Numbered from the stretch's first letter, positions 37,167-49,254 are shown. The stretch is 64,000 bases of DNA from Erodium maritimum (GCA_963921825.1 OY997594.1:4531001-4595000); one strand, 5' to 3'. Notes: generated from the letters alone by a model not told the origin. Made by a program: numbers and translations.

Positions 37167-39213
37167 ATGGGAAGCGATAGCGAGACGGAGAAGGCGCAGA
37201 AGAAGAAGATGGTGGCTTTGGCCCCCATTGCAAAGCCCCTTGCGGGGAAGAAGGTCTGCAAGAGAACCCTAAAGCTCGTCCGAAGAGGTATACACATATT
37301 ATTATTCACTAAACCCCTAATCTCCGCAGCTCACTCTCAGGTAGGAAATTTGGAGAATTTAGATTAAGAAAATAGAAGCCCTAATTTTCTAAGTTACCAA
37401 ACAGTTGGGTTCTACTGCTGTAACATTCAAGCTTGGAGAAAAATAATATTCCAATTTGCATCTTATGAAAGAACAGTAATTGAGCAAGCATGCTGCTCAA
37501 GGTTCTATTGTTCTTGCCACCAAAACCATAGTGTGTTTTGAGTTCTGGCATGTATATGAATCCACCAAGTACTCAAGAGTGTATTTGGTTGATCAACCAA
37601 AACTATGATTCAATGTTGCATGTTTATCTGTTGGGTTAATTACCTTTAGTACCCCTTATGTATTGGTAACACACATTTAGTACTCCTTATGTATTGGTAA
37701 TGCTCGAGACAAAATTTTGTTTAAGTTAACGTCATTTTGATGATTTGTGACCAATTCATAAGTCATGTCATTGTTCCCTTACCAATACATAAGGGGTATT
37801 AAATGATTTGTGGCCCATTCATAAGGGGTACTAAAGGTGTGTTACCAAAATGTAAGGACTCTTATTGAACGTTATAAAATTTTGGGGTACTAAATGTGTG
37901 TTACCCATTCAAAAGGGGTACAAAAGGTAATTAACCCTTATCTGTTGATTCTGTAACACATTCCTCTAATTGTTTTTTTCCTTTGTATTTTACCAGCTGC
38001 GGAACAAAAATGTTTGAAGAGGGGAGTCAAGGAGGTAGTTAAAAGTATCCGGCGCGGTCACAAGGGGTTAGTTCACTATTTATATGAAACAATTCTCACT
38101 CAACTTTTTGTGCTACTGAGTTATGGCTGTTAGTTACTGTCTTCTCTTGGAAGCTTTTCTTCTTCTTCTTCCACAAATTGCATCTATACAAACTAGAAAC
38201 CGAGTTATTTCCTTATAATGTGAATGCAATCTTTCTTTCTTTAATCCATTAACTATGTGAGTCAACTTAATAGTTTACGTATTTGTTAATGTTGATGAAC
38301 ATTTTGTTGAATGCAGATTGTGTGTTATAGCCGGGAACATTTCTCCTATTGATGTTATCACTCATGTTCCGGTTCTATGCGAAGAGGCTGACATTCCCTA
38401 TGTATATGTGCCATCAAAAGAAGTGAGTTTGCACCATTCTGCTGCTTCTTCTTTTTTTCTACTTTTGTGGATCTTATTCCATTCCTTCAGAAGAACAATT
38501 ATGTTTTCCAATTTTATTCACATGATATCCTAGAGATTCAAGGGAAAACCCCAACAAGGCACCCCTTTTCGACCTTTTATTAAGACAAACTAACTGTAAA
38601 GGAAATTTCTTTGCAAAAACAGTCACCTTTCATTTATTCACACAAAACAACGGTTTCCGTTAAATCGATACAACACTGTCAGTTATTGCAAAAACTAACC
38701 TTCATCTTTGCAAAAAAATCTCAAAAACGCCCCCTAAAAACAAAGGGGAAGGTTAGTTTTTGCATCAAAAAAAACTGATGGTGTCATAACGATTTAACGA
38801 AAATTGTTGGTTTTGTGAATAAATGAAAGGTGACTGTTTTTTTTTTGCAAACAAATGACCTACAGTTACGGTGTGTTATTGGGGTTTTCCCAAGATTCAA
38901 TTCTGATTTGTTGTTACATACAAATTAGTTGGTTGTTGAAATATCACTTAGACCACATCATTGGCGACATCTACGGTTGGTGTTGGTCAAGAAGCTTTGA
39001 TTCCACGTTTTGTTTTGAGGAACTCAGATGAATGATTTTTGTTTTTGTCAGGATCTTGCAAATGCGGGGGCTACCAAGAGGCCGACATGCTGTGTACTGG
39101 TGTTAACAAAGCCTGCTAAGGGAGAACTTAGCAAGGAGGATCAAGAAAAGTTAAAGGCTGATTATGACCTGGTTGCAGCAGATTTGACTGAACTTGCTTC
39201 CTCCATGTTCTGA
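37167..39213 (+). CDS. NHP2: H/ACA ribonucleoprotein complex subunit 2 (NHP2, L7Ae family)
   Basis: Four exons (37167-37287, 37997-38066, 38317-38422, 39052-39213) yield 152 residues. NHP2 binds H/ACA guide RNAs together with dyskerin, NOP10 and GAR1, directing pseudouridylation of rRNA in the nucleolus. The sequence begins MGSDSETEK, has a basic KKKMVALAPIAKPLAGKK segment, then the L7Ae/L30e RNA-binding core: KCLKRGVKEVVKSIRRG, GLCVIAGNISPIDVITH, LCEEADIPYVYVPSKEDL and AGATKRPTCCVL. A short acidic helix closes the protein (KADYDLVAADLTELASSMF). The length agrees with plant NHP2 (~156). RRGxKGLCVIAG and SPIDVITHVP distinguish it from SNU13 and ribosomal L7a. Introns 1 and 3 each carry a MULE-type MITE with a 9-bp duplication. 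Confidence 0.95.
37633..37937. mobile_element. MITE, GGGTTAATTACC family, perfect 9-bp TSD, NHP2 intron 1
   Basis: Ends GGGTTAATTACCTTTAGTACC and AAAAGGTAATTAACCC. Flanking TTATCTGTT occurs identically at 37624-37632 and 37938-37946. Interior blocks of TTATGTATTGGTAAC and inverse GTTACCAATACATAAGG-like text match 2744 and 7091. This is the best-preserved member of its family in the window. Confidence 0.93.
38542..38891. mobile_element. MULE-type MITE, 8/9 TSD, NHP2 intron 3
   Basis: Ends GGGAAAACCCCAACAAGG and TTATTGGGGTTTTCCC are inverses, as are inner blocks around AACTGACAGTGTTG/CACCATCAG and GTCACCTTTCATTTATTCAC. Flanks GAGATTCAA (38533-38541) and AAGATTCAA (38892-38900) match at 8 of 9. 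Confidence 0.85.
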
Positions 39214-39429
39214 AGCTTCCTACTGTGCTTAGTGTCTTTTGCTTTCAAGTTTATTTAATCAACAATGAGACTGCCTTTGTATCTTTTTGTGGAGGCACAA
39301 TAGGTATTGGCATAGAGCCATTTTCCATATAAAGGGCATTTAGTTCTCTCTTGGGCTGTATTAAGAAAAAATCTTTAAAGTGGGTGTTTCTTTACCTTGT
39401 AACCTTTATTGAAATGGGTTAGATCTTTA

Positions 39430-40230
39430 AGAACATCTATAGCACAATTCCGATTATTCTCATATATTCGTTCATGCCATCGACTGAATTTTCATAGCAC
39501 AATTCCCTAATGACGCAATACATTTTTTTATAAGGATAGAATGATACCTTTGTCCCAATTGTCCATGTCTTGTTTAAGTATGCATATCTTTCATCTAATC
39601 CACGTACAATACGAGTGAACACATCCTTTGACATTAGGAAAAGATAACAAAATTACAGGCCAATGTAAATTGGGGTTACCGAAATAGTCACGCATTAAAC
39701 ACTCGTGCCCAGCAGCCCGACTTCTCTTGATGTAGTTTCCTTCTTACGGTGTTGTTGTGGCGGGTTCACGACTTCATCAAACAAACTTTGAACCTCTTCA
39801 GATGGATTGGTGATGCTATCTTCTATTGAACGTTCCAACATTCGCTTGAGCTTTCGCTGGTTGACAAGAAACGCTCTTCGGAATTACTCACCATTAAATT
39901 TAAAATAGATAGAGACTACAAGATTTTGTAAATGAGAGAATAAAAAATAGAAGTTGTGATTTTTGTGTTGATGAACATCTCAATTTATACAAATTTCGGG
40001 TCATATTAGTAATTAATTTTGGCTTTTTCAAAGATAATTTGTAGATAAACAAGGGCCGACTGTTGGTCAAGCCACTATGACTGTTGGAATCGGCTGAAAC
40101 ATACGACAATAGTTTTAACGATGCTGGCTAAACGACTATCACTTTCGTCGCATTTCAGCCTCTTCAGCGTCAAATTTAACAAAACAAATTCCGCTGACAC
40201 GTTTCAGCCTCGTTTTTGCAATAATATTGG
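39430..40230 (-). pseudogene. Decayed PIF/Harbinger-type transposase copy 2
   Basis: Minus-strand frame 39437-39634 reads SKDVFTRIVRGLDERYAYL, then YKKMYCVIRELCYENSVDG and MNEYMRI. This matches the plant Harbinger pattern DVF.RIV..L, then LQKC.AAIR.L.YG...D..DEYLRI. Upstream (to ~39900) the sequence parallels the N-terminal coding part of the copy at 11255-12120, but with premature stops. It lies between NHP2 and the kinase gene. Confidence 0.65.
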
Positions 40231-40557
40231 AACTAACAAAAGTAACACCCTACTGAGATTTTCTTAAATCATTTTTAATGTTTTAATCATGCCAATTAAT
40301 CGAATGACTTGTCTAACGAATCCGCAATCCACGTGTCCAACTGAGATTTGAGAGATCTGATACGAGGGGACCCACCCAGTGACTGGTAAATTAACACACA
40401 GACACACTAAATCTCTCGTTTCCATAGCTCAATCGGCAAAAACAGCAATGTCGCGAGATCTGTTACCAAATGCATTTCATGTGATTTACAGAGATTGAGA
40501 ATGCGAATGTGAACATCTTTTGGTCGTGATCGGAAGAGAAGGAGGAGGAAGACGAAG
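40231..40557 (+). other. Upstream region of the kinase gene
   Basis: No gene. CT/GA-rich sequence close to the ATG looks like a 5' leader; a short in-leader ATG at 40448 (ATGTCGCGA) could open a small upstream frame. Confidence 0.35.
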
Positions 40558-43500
40558 ATGGGGTGCTCGTTTTCGGGGCTGACATCTCTGTACGATGCGG
40601 CGATGAACATCAGTGACGACGGCGGAGAGGTGTGGATCAACGAGAACAGGTTCAAGGTCGTGAGGCAGCTCGGCGAAGGAGGATTCGCCTACGTCTACCT
40701 CGTCAAGGAGCTCCCTCCCGACGCCGGAGGCGCTCTCGCTACCTCTGGCGGTCTCGCTTCCAAGTTCCAGGGCTCTTCTCACATCTCTGGTTCTCTCCCT
40801 CTCCCATTCCGTTTTATCCGCTTTCAATCTCATGATCACGGCCTGTTTCTGATCCTATTGACGGAACTTGTTTCAATTTGAATCTGTTTTGGCATGCTTG
40901 AAATTGGGTATATATTCGGATTATCTATTTGGGTTGATTGTCAAAACGTGCCCTAAAAATACCTTATCTACTCTTTTAAGGTGCAAAAAGTGTTAGAAAA
41001 ATGTAATTGCCCGCATACTATAACTATAAAATGAATTATGAATTGCCCACAAAACTATTGAATGCATTATGAATTGCCCACGAATCTACTGCAAAATGAC
41101 GATTGTTATCAGAAATGATAAACCAAAGCTGTAATCCGTTGTTTCCCACAAAACGACGGTGGACAATACTTTGTGCACCTTAAAAGCGTGGACAAAAGAT
41201 AAGGTATTTATTTGGTTGTGGACAATACTTTAGGGTAGGTTATGACAATTAACCCTCTCTATTTTGTTGGGTTGCTGGAATCTGAGATCTGAGACTGAGA
41301 ATCACTGTATATTGTTGATTGTGTATTGGTGATTGTTTGAGTGTGTGGTGATGATGGGTATATAAATTTCAGGTTATATTGATGTTTTTGGATAGCACCC
41401 ATGCAATGAGAAATGTAGCAAACTATACTCTGATGTAGCACTTGTAGTCTAGTATTGGTACTGAACCAATTTTTGGGTGATATGCAGATGATGGCACATA
41501 TGCAATGAAGAAAATTCTCATTCAGAACACTGAGCAGCTGGAATTGGTCAGGGAGGAGATCCGTATCTCGTCTCTTTTCAATCATACTAATCTGCTTCCT
41601 CTCCTTGATCATGCCATCATTGAGATTAAGGTAATGGCTTGGTTTCCCCCCTTATCCGTCCCAAAATAAGTGTCCAACTTTTCTAGATTGGATTTAACAA
41701 ATCAAATGTCCATATTGATTTTTAGGAAGTTGATTATGCATAAGTCAGTAGTGTCCTTTGTATGTGTTAGTATAACCATTTAGTGGTTAACTCATGGGAG
41801 GACTTAAAAAGGCACGTAGACACCACACACGCATATATATTAGTATATATTGATGGCTGTAATGTACGCATACTGAAGTGGACATGCAGATGAGTAGCTT
41901 TCACTCACTGTAATCCTTCTATAGCATTGACATTTCTTCTAAGTTTTTTTTGTAACTTTTTACTCAGCTAAGAAGTATGTTTTATCTGTTGATAGGCAAA
42001 TCAAGAAGGGACTTGGAACCATGAAGCATACTTGTTATTTCCGGTTCATATAGATGGAACTTTACTAGACAATGCTAAGATTATGCAAACTTCAAAGGCG
42101 TTCTATTCTACCAACGATGTTCTTAAAATATTTTGGCAGGTAACTCTTAATCATACTTTATTCTACAGCACTTCACCAGACTTCACAGCAATGTGCAGCA
42201 GTATTTCAGAGTTTGAAATATCTACCATTATCATAACTATCTTCATTTGTCATCATTAGATATTCTTAAGGTTATATTTTCAATTGGCATTTATTGTTAT
42301 CTAAGTTATATTTGTCTATTCCACTTAAGGTTGATGTGGTACTTTAAATAAGAATATCCAATGATCTGTATACCAGAACTAGCTCCAGGATTTACCCCTT
42401 ACCACTTTTCCAATCCGTATTTCTTTCCTGTTAAGTAATTTTGTTCGTATTCTTTTGGCTGTTTATGTATCACTGCTATGGTTTGTTTAAATTGTATTTT
42501 AGATTGCATGAAAAGCTTTGTGACTAAGATGTATATATTGTGCCACAGCTCTGTTCTGGACTGAAGCATATGCATAGTTTTGAGACTCCATACGCACACA
42601 ATGATGTTAAACCAGGAAATGTTCTGGTAACACATAGAAAAGGGCAACACCCTCTTGCCGTATTGATGGATTTTGGAAGTGCTCGACCTGCTAGGAGGCA
42701 GATTCGCTCTCGTTCTGAAGCACTCCAATTACAGGTGATCCTTGTTCATTTAACTTCTTTGCCAATCTATTGCATTCACTCTGTTATCTTAATTTAGACT
42801 TGTCCCATAAACTTTTCAATGTTCTCGACTTAGTTCTGTTCAAAACTAATAATACAAAATGCTCCATGAGATGCCAAAATTTGTACTTCCCTGAACTCTG
42901 ATACTGATGTTCATTGCCCAATGTGATCTCTATGGCCGCAAGAAGTTGCTCTAAATTTCTATTTCTGTTCATCTGATAATTGTTTCGCTATAGACAGCCA
43001 AAATCTTTATCGCATCATATCACACTGAAATATTTCTGTTGGTATAAGTATGAGATACTGGACAAAATATTTGTGATATTTGTCACATATTATGTACTGA
43101 ACTTATCTGGCTACATTGGGCAGAATATCGGTTCCTACACAACAAGGTATTACCAATAGGTGGTCCACCTAGTCCTGAACTTTCTAAAAAACACATATAG
43201 CCTGTGTATGTATTCCACACATGCAAACACTTTAGTATAGGTCACAACAGAAGCCTCCAAGTGGATATGATTAAAGCATTCTTTGTCTCGTCTATTTTTG
43301 CTCTGTTATTTTTCTATCTTGTTTTATCCTCTTGGTTTTAGTGTTGTTGGTTTTGGGGGTTCCCTTCCCGAGAGCCCCTAAGCCGTAATAAAGTTTTATT
43401 TTGTTGCTGATAAAAAAATGATTCAAGCATATTGCAAAAAAAAATGTGTTTTAATGAATTCTACTGGGTTGTGTGGACTAAAGATGGCAATGAATTCCCT

Positions 43501-44800
43501 GTACATGTGCTCTCCCTCGTTGAAAAAGCAGGCTCCGCCACTGCCTGTACACTCACACATCTATCTGCAGACAGCTTCAAAGACTGTAGAAAGTATTATT
43601 ATATCTAAAATATTCCTGATAACATTGAGTTAAACTTCTTAGAAATGATAAGCTTAGTGACAATAAACTAGCATAGATATTATCTTCTCAAGGGTAATGC
43701 ATAACGAATGTAGATACTATATTCTTTTTACTAAAAATTTCATATCATGTTGGTTCATTTCACTATCTAGTGGTAGTATGCCCATGGTTAGTTTTTGTTC
43801 TATGTATACAGGAATGGGCAGCTGAGCATTCTTCTGCACCTTTTCGAGCTCCTGAATTGTGGGATTGCCCAAGTCAAGCAGATATTGATGAGAGAACTGA
43901 TATCTGGTCCTTAGGATGCACACTATATGCAATTATGTAAGCACTCTACTATCATCTTCTCACTAGACTTTATCATGTCTTAATGTAAGGCTATGAAATT
44001 GCGAACAATAACACGATCTTGAGATTATCAGTGACAAATATTAATAGATTGGGTCAATTGCCAAAACCTACCCTAAAGTATTGCCCACGGCCAAAAAGAC
44101 CTTATCTTTTGTCCACGCTCTTAAGGTGCACAAAGTATCGTCCACCGTCGTTTTGTGGGAAACAGCGGATTACAGCTTTGGCTTATCATTTCTGATAACA
44201 GTCAGTCATTTTGCAGTGGATTTGTGGGCAATTCATAATGCATTCAATAGTTTGTGGGCAATTACATTTTTCTAACAGACGACGGTGGACAATACTTTAT
44301 GCACCTTAAAAGCGTGGACTTTTTATTGGCCGAGGACAATACTTTAGGTTAGGTTTTGGCAATTAACCCTCATAGATCATATGACTTGGAAACAAGCATA
44401 ATTTTCTACTGAAACATGGGTCACCAGACACAGCAAAACCAACACTATTGACAATTATTAACTCTTAACTCTTCACATGGGCATGAATTTGTTTTTGGTT
44501 AGTCACATGATTAAACAATTTGTGTTTCTCTTCTTCTTCTTCTTCTTGATGGGTAATGTTTATTACAGGTATGGAGTATCTCCATTTGAGTATGCACTGG
44601 GAGAATCTGGAGGAAGCCTACAACTGGCCATCCTAAATGCACAGATAAAATGGCCGCCTGGGCCAAACCCTCCATACCATGAAGCTCTTCATCAGTTTGT
44701 GAAATGGATGCTCCAGCCTCAGGGATCTATCCGCCCTTGCATCGATGATATTATATTGCATGTTGACAGGTTGATTGCTAAGTTTTCTGATCAGAGGTGA
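40558..44800 (+). CDS. PK3: STK16/NAK-type serine/threonine kinase (PK3-like)
   Basis: Six exons (40558-40789, 41488-41630, 41996-42139, 42549-42734, 43812-43936, 44569-44800) give 353 residues, nearly all kinase domain. The N-terminus MGCS offers a myristoylation glycine and a palmitoylation cysteine, as in animal STK16. Motifs: glycine loop GEGGFAYVYLVK (39-50), ATP lysine in YAMKK (K85), catalytic loop YAHNDVKPGNVL (D192), DFG at 214-216 and FRAPELWD. An insertion GGALATSGGLASKFQGSS follows strand beta-2. The catalytic loop reads HND instead of HRD, so the enzyme is non-RD and probably needs no activation-loop phosphorylation. The family acts at Golgi and plasma membranes in secretory traffic; plant substrates are unclear. 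Introns 1 and 5 hold related MITEs and intron 4 a truncated LINE. Confidence 0.94.
40931..41255. mobile_element. MULE-type MITE, 8/9 TSD, kinase intron 1
   Basis: Begins GGGTTGATTGTCAAAACGTG and ends GGTTATGACAATTAACCC. Flanks TATCTATTT (40922-40930) and TCTCTATTT (41256-41264) match at 8 of 9. Interior blocks (GAATTGCCCAC; CAAAACGACGGTGGACAATACTT) are shared, inverted or direct, with 44051-44369. Confidence 0.85.
43280..43417 (+). mobile_element. 5'-truncated LINE (L1-type) 3' end, kinase intron 4
   Basis: A T-rich 3' UTR-like stretch ends CCGTAATAAAGTTTTATTTT, then GTTGCTGATAAAAAAA. It is flanked by 13-bp direct repeats ATGATTAAAGCAT (43267-43279) and ATGATTCAAGCAT (43418-43430), identical at 12 of 13. 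A short 3' fragment with a polyA tail and a long target duplication is the signature of LINE retrotransposition. Confidence 0.75.
44051..44369. mobile_element. MULE-type MITE, 7/9 TSD, kinase intron 5
   Basis: Begins GGGTCAATTGCCAAAACC and ends GGTTTTGGCAATTAACCC. Flanks TAATAGATT (44042-44050) and TCATAGATC (44370-44378) agree at 7 of 9. Same family as 40931-41255 in the same gene, with CGACGGTGGACAATACTTT blocks. Confidence 0.8.
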
Positions 44801-45779
44801 TTTAGAGATTAAGAATGCAGTTTTGTGTTCAATGTTTAGGCACTAGTTTTGGCTTTCTATTTCTAGCTGTCATCTGAACCCACTTCATTCTTTTAGAATA
44901 AAACTGTTCATTTTTCAGGGCATAGCATTCAGAATCCTTGAAATAAAAAATAATGATGTTTATAAGTATTTGCAGCTCATGCCAACAGCTGATATATTAG
45001 AGCATCCCATCGACTATGCTATAGGCGCTAGAAAGGCGTTGGGAGGGTATACGCTAACGTCCTACTGATGTGGAAGGGGCGGTAGGAAGGAGGGTGCTTC
45101 ATGAACGGTAGCGCTCAACAACCAGGCACCCTTGGTTCACACCTCCTCCACCTCTCTTCTTGTGAGGTTTAAGATTTTGATAGGAAAGACATTATATTGG
45201 GGAAGAAAGTCTATGTACACAATATGTGGGGTGGGGAAAATATTTACTCATGTCCGTAATTAATAAGAACTAAGAGCATCTACATCGAGGTAGAGGTAAG
45301 GAGACGATGCATATAGAAACTAGAGTTGGCACTAGCGCTAATCAATGGGATAGGGTTGTCGAGTGAGCGCTTGAGCAGTAGCACTCCACTATGCGTCTAG
45401 CGCTTTGCTGTTTCACTTTCTTGCTCCAAGCAGTCACAACATGTCATGTTTCTCGTTTTTTCCCCTGGTATATACTATTCCTACCACTATTTATCTCTCA
45501 TCTAACAACTTCCTAGCTACTTGCTAACATTAGCTCAATGGGAGAAGAAAAAAATAGCATAATCTATCCTTTACCCTATCTAGTTTTCAAATAAGTATTT
45601 TCACTGGGATCTGAACCTGTGATTTTAGGAAGAAGATGAAACCGCAAAAACTATTCACCGTCAAATAACCTAATAAGTTTTTCTCATCTAGCGGCCCCTT
45701 TTTTGGAGCAACTAAATAATGACATGATGATCCTACTCTTTGAGATAAAGGAGTAGGACAAAACCAAGCCCTCAAATAA
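44801..45779. other. Kinase 3' UTR and intergenic repeats
   Basis: After the likely 3' UTR, 45000-45420 has repetitive-looking text (GAGCATCCCATCGAC; GAGCATCTACATCGAGG; several GCGCTAG/TAGCGC palindromes) that suggests a decayed MITE. No gene is recognised. Confidence 0.35.
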
Positions 45780-46110
45780 TGTTACAAACAAGGTTATGGA
45801 GTCATGGTAGGAGTTTATTTTTGAGTTTCTCTCTGCTCCATGCCACTATTTCCTTCCATGACCTTTCCAATAACAAATCATGACCAGTAGTAAGGAGTTA
45901 TTGTTTGCCCTTGGAATTAAATTGTTAGTATTTTTTTAAAAATTCGTTGTTGTCACGTGTCGACGTGGGATTGACCCGCCGACTAGCCTTGTGGCTGCCA
46001 CGACTGGACGAGTCGTTGCAGGATTCTACAGCGACACCCCTTACCACGACTGGTCGTAACAGAGCCTACAACGACATTGTCACGACTATTGCAGCTGCTC
46101 TACACCAAAT
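45780..46110. repeat. Interspersed repeat (CATGACTAGTGGTAGG family), copy 2
   Basis: Shares ATGGTAGGAGTTT, CTCTGCTCCATGCCA, TTCCATGACCTTTCCAATAAC, CATGACCAGTAGTAAGGAG and GAGTCGTTGCAGGATTCTAC blocks with 16785-17101, in the same orientation. Confidence 0.6.
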
Positions 46111-46429
46111 CGTCAAGCTCATTTAGACGAACAATCACATCCCATTAAAGATGCTTTTAGAATATTTTTATGCTTTAAGATTCGACTGCATCTCTTGAGA
46201 ATATAATATGATACGACCATAAATCATGTATTATTTACATTTTTTTTTATAAAACTTCATCCCAATCAGGTAGAAGCCCATCGAAATCTAGTCAACTTTT
46301 TATTTTTATTTTTTTATGCTATACGCCTATACCGACACACTGTCACTGTCACAAGGATTCATATATTTCCAAAAATAAAAATGTACCAAAAAGGATAAAA
46401 TAAGATAAAAGGAAACACGTGAACCTGCC

Positions 46430-49170
46430 CTCTGAGGGAGGGGTAGGGGCGTCTTTACAACAACAAACCAACAACCGCCACATATTCATCAGTGACGTCA
46501 TCATTTTATACAAATCCACTGTATATTCAGAGAAAGAGAGAGAAAAAGAGACGACTCTCATTGCTCAGCGTTCTCGTTCTGATCCGATTCTCTCTTCTTC
46601 TTCTCTGCGCTTTCAACTTTTCTGAGTTCTTAGATCTCTGGGAATCAGAGCTTACGCAAATCTGGATTTCTGATGTTTTTTTTCTTTTTCTGGTCGGTGT
46701 TTTTGGGAGTCACTGGACGCAGCGGTTCATCGATCTCTTCCTGAGATTTGTTTCGTAATGGAAAGGACATGAATCGGTCGATAAACCTCTGCATCCAGTG
46801 TTTAATCCCTCTCGATAATCGATTTATGATTTCAGCTGCTGCATGCATCTTTGTTGGATTCAGAATCATCGAATCCTATAATTTAATTTTGTTGGCTCTC
46901 AAATCTGCAGATATTATGTGCTGTTTGTTTATCTCTAAGTTTCATTTTCAGGAACGTCTTGGATGTTTCAATCCAGTTGCTGATTCAATTTGTTTGAATT
47001 TTGTTTGGCTGGGAATTTTAATTATTGATGTTTTTGTTTCCTGATTTGTGCATTTAACTAATGATTGGTCAGTCCACGTATAGTTTTTTTTTTCATTGTT
47101 CTGTTTTTTTATGATTTTATCATTATGTGGTGATTGAGTTTCTAATAAGCCTTTGGGGTCTATCTCTTTGAAATTGTGGCTTAACAAATCAGTTTGAAAT
47201 TTTTGCTATTTAGATGACAGTGTGCAATTGTAAAGGAAGGTTGGTGGGTTCTTCTTCTATGCAATTGTTTGTTCTTTATAAATGATAATTCTATCATGTG
47301 AATTTGAAGTGCTTCACAGTTTCCATGTTTGATCGCGTTTTTAATGCATGCAGCTACAATCTTGTAACTTGGTTATGTGCTAACATTTTTATCTTGTTGT
47401 AGAGTGTACTATTAATGTGGTATAGGAGCTTTGTGACTTGAGTTTATTTAGTACTTCGAATAGCCATTTTCGTGGTCTTGTTCTTTAATCCATTTTGTTT
47501 AAGCTTTGTATATAGATAAGAAGAAGTGCTACTTTTGGTATATCGAATTATTGCTAGAGGGAGATGGGTACCTTCCCGAATAATCTATTGTTCGACTTTC
47601 ATAGTTTCAGTCATTGTCATAAGTCGATCTGATCTCTGAAGTTATTAATTGTTTTCTGTATGGGAGAAGAGGTATCTTTGAAAAGAAGTTGGTAAGTGGG
47701 TGAAGAGTGAAAGATGCAGTTTTTAGTGCATTCAATTGGGGGAGGATCTGCAATATTGATGCTTTTACAGATGAAATCTAGCCTGGAGTTTCTTTACAAA
47801 AATGTGGATGTTTATGGGTTTGGGAACTGTTAGAATCTGCATGGGAAAAGGGGGAAAGAATCTTTGGAAATGTGTAGGAGATGAGTGTGTATATTACTAT
47901 ATTCTTTTGTTTGGTTCTTATTCTGGTACACTACTGTAAGAGTCTTCAGGAAACCAAATGAGTTGGCATTGAATTCTTTGGTCTTGCAGATTTGCCTTTT
48001 ATGTGTGTTTTCCATATTTGGTTTGGATTGCTTGATGCTTATGATATGGCCTTTTAGATACTTTGGGTTTCCAAATAGAGATGTAGGGCATATGAAAATG
48101 GAACTTGATTTCAGGTGGAAATAATAGGTTTCTAGTAACATCTTTAACGCTGGAAGTGATTAGTTCAGGCGAATATAGGCGATTCGCCCACCTTTTCATG
48201 TGTCGCACTCGAAGTAGTCACAACCCTTTCGTGCCTTCCTCTTCTGCGTGCATGAATGAATCGTTGGGAATTCGCCGGGCAGAGGATCCTTTGTCCCAAG
48301 GGTGTGTGATTCGTCGGGATGTAATGTGAGAAAAAAGGCTGAGGTGGTGATGATGTTACTTGAATTGGTATCTAGGAATGGGTGCATCTCTCTCCACCGT
48401 ATTACAGCTGTTTCATAACATCAATCTTTTTTGCAATCCAAATATCCAATGGACATGTATGATGCATTTATTACCGTTCTTAATTAAGACGATATCAGAT
48501 CAGAGTAGGTCATCAAATCCATGGAACCTGAGATTCAACAAGAAGTTAATTGGAAAATCCATCAAGTGGTTTTGTAAAAATTCAGGTTATGTGTTGATAG
48601 AAAATTCAATCCGAAGTATATCTTTGCGTTCCTCACTTTTAGACTTTGCTGGTGCTGCCCAAGTATCAATCAAGAGAGGACGGGGAGGAGTCATATGCAT
48701 CGCTTTGAAAAGGTGGTCTTTGTTATGGAACTTTAAAGTAATGTAACAACTACGTTTTAATTCATTAACCAAATTCATGAATTTAACAAAGTTAATTGAT
48801 ATGAGAAGTCGCCATCAATGATTGTCTTATTGTAAACATGACCATTGTTTCTTCATCTCTTTAACCACCGAATTATTAGGGTCTAAGTACCCTATGTTGG
48901 GTTTATGTTGTTTTCCAAGATTGCTAAATTCGGGTTCTTGACCTGTTCTACTTTTGTTGGGTTTTGTTAAGTTGAGCTTCTTGGTAGTTATATTTGGATA
49001 GTGACCTTGTTTGGTTGGATGCTGAGATTTGTTTAGTCTTTACTGTTGTTGTTTGGGTTGATTTATTAATGACCTTCTTTGTTTCGGTATTTTAAGAGTA
49101 TTGGCTTTCAGATTCTTGTTCATTCTTTTCAACTCGGAAGGTTGGGATTCTTAATAAAAGAAAATTGTTG
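46430..49170 (+). other. Possible non-coding or leader transcription unit
   Basis: CACGTG-like and TGACGTCA motifs (about 46414 and 46493) and TTTTATAC (46503) precede a GA/CT-rich leader (46520-46640). The first ATG (46758) opens a four-codon frame. The next 2.5 kb is T-rich, intron-like sequence with no conserved protein, ending near AATAAA at 49155. This looks like a promoter with first exon and long transcribed region. I found no coding exons, so it may be a lncRNA, a gene relic, or a coincidence. Frames at 46748-47044, 48105-48329 and 48360-48746 match no family I know. Confidence 0.25.
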
Positions 49171-49254
49171 ATGAATAAAACAACCGAATTAACATGTATT
49201 AGAAGTCACTTATACTCTAAGAATGATGTCACTATGAATGTGGTAGAAAGAAAT

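Noticed and set aside
45587-45775. tRNA-like text (GGGATCTGAACC)
   Set aside because: No acceptor, D or anticodon arms can be folded around it.
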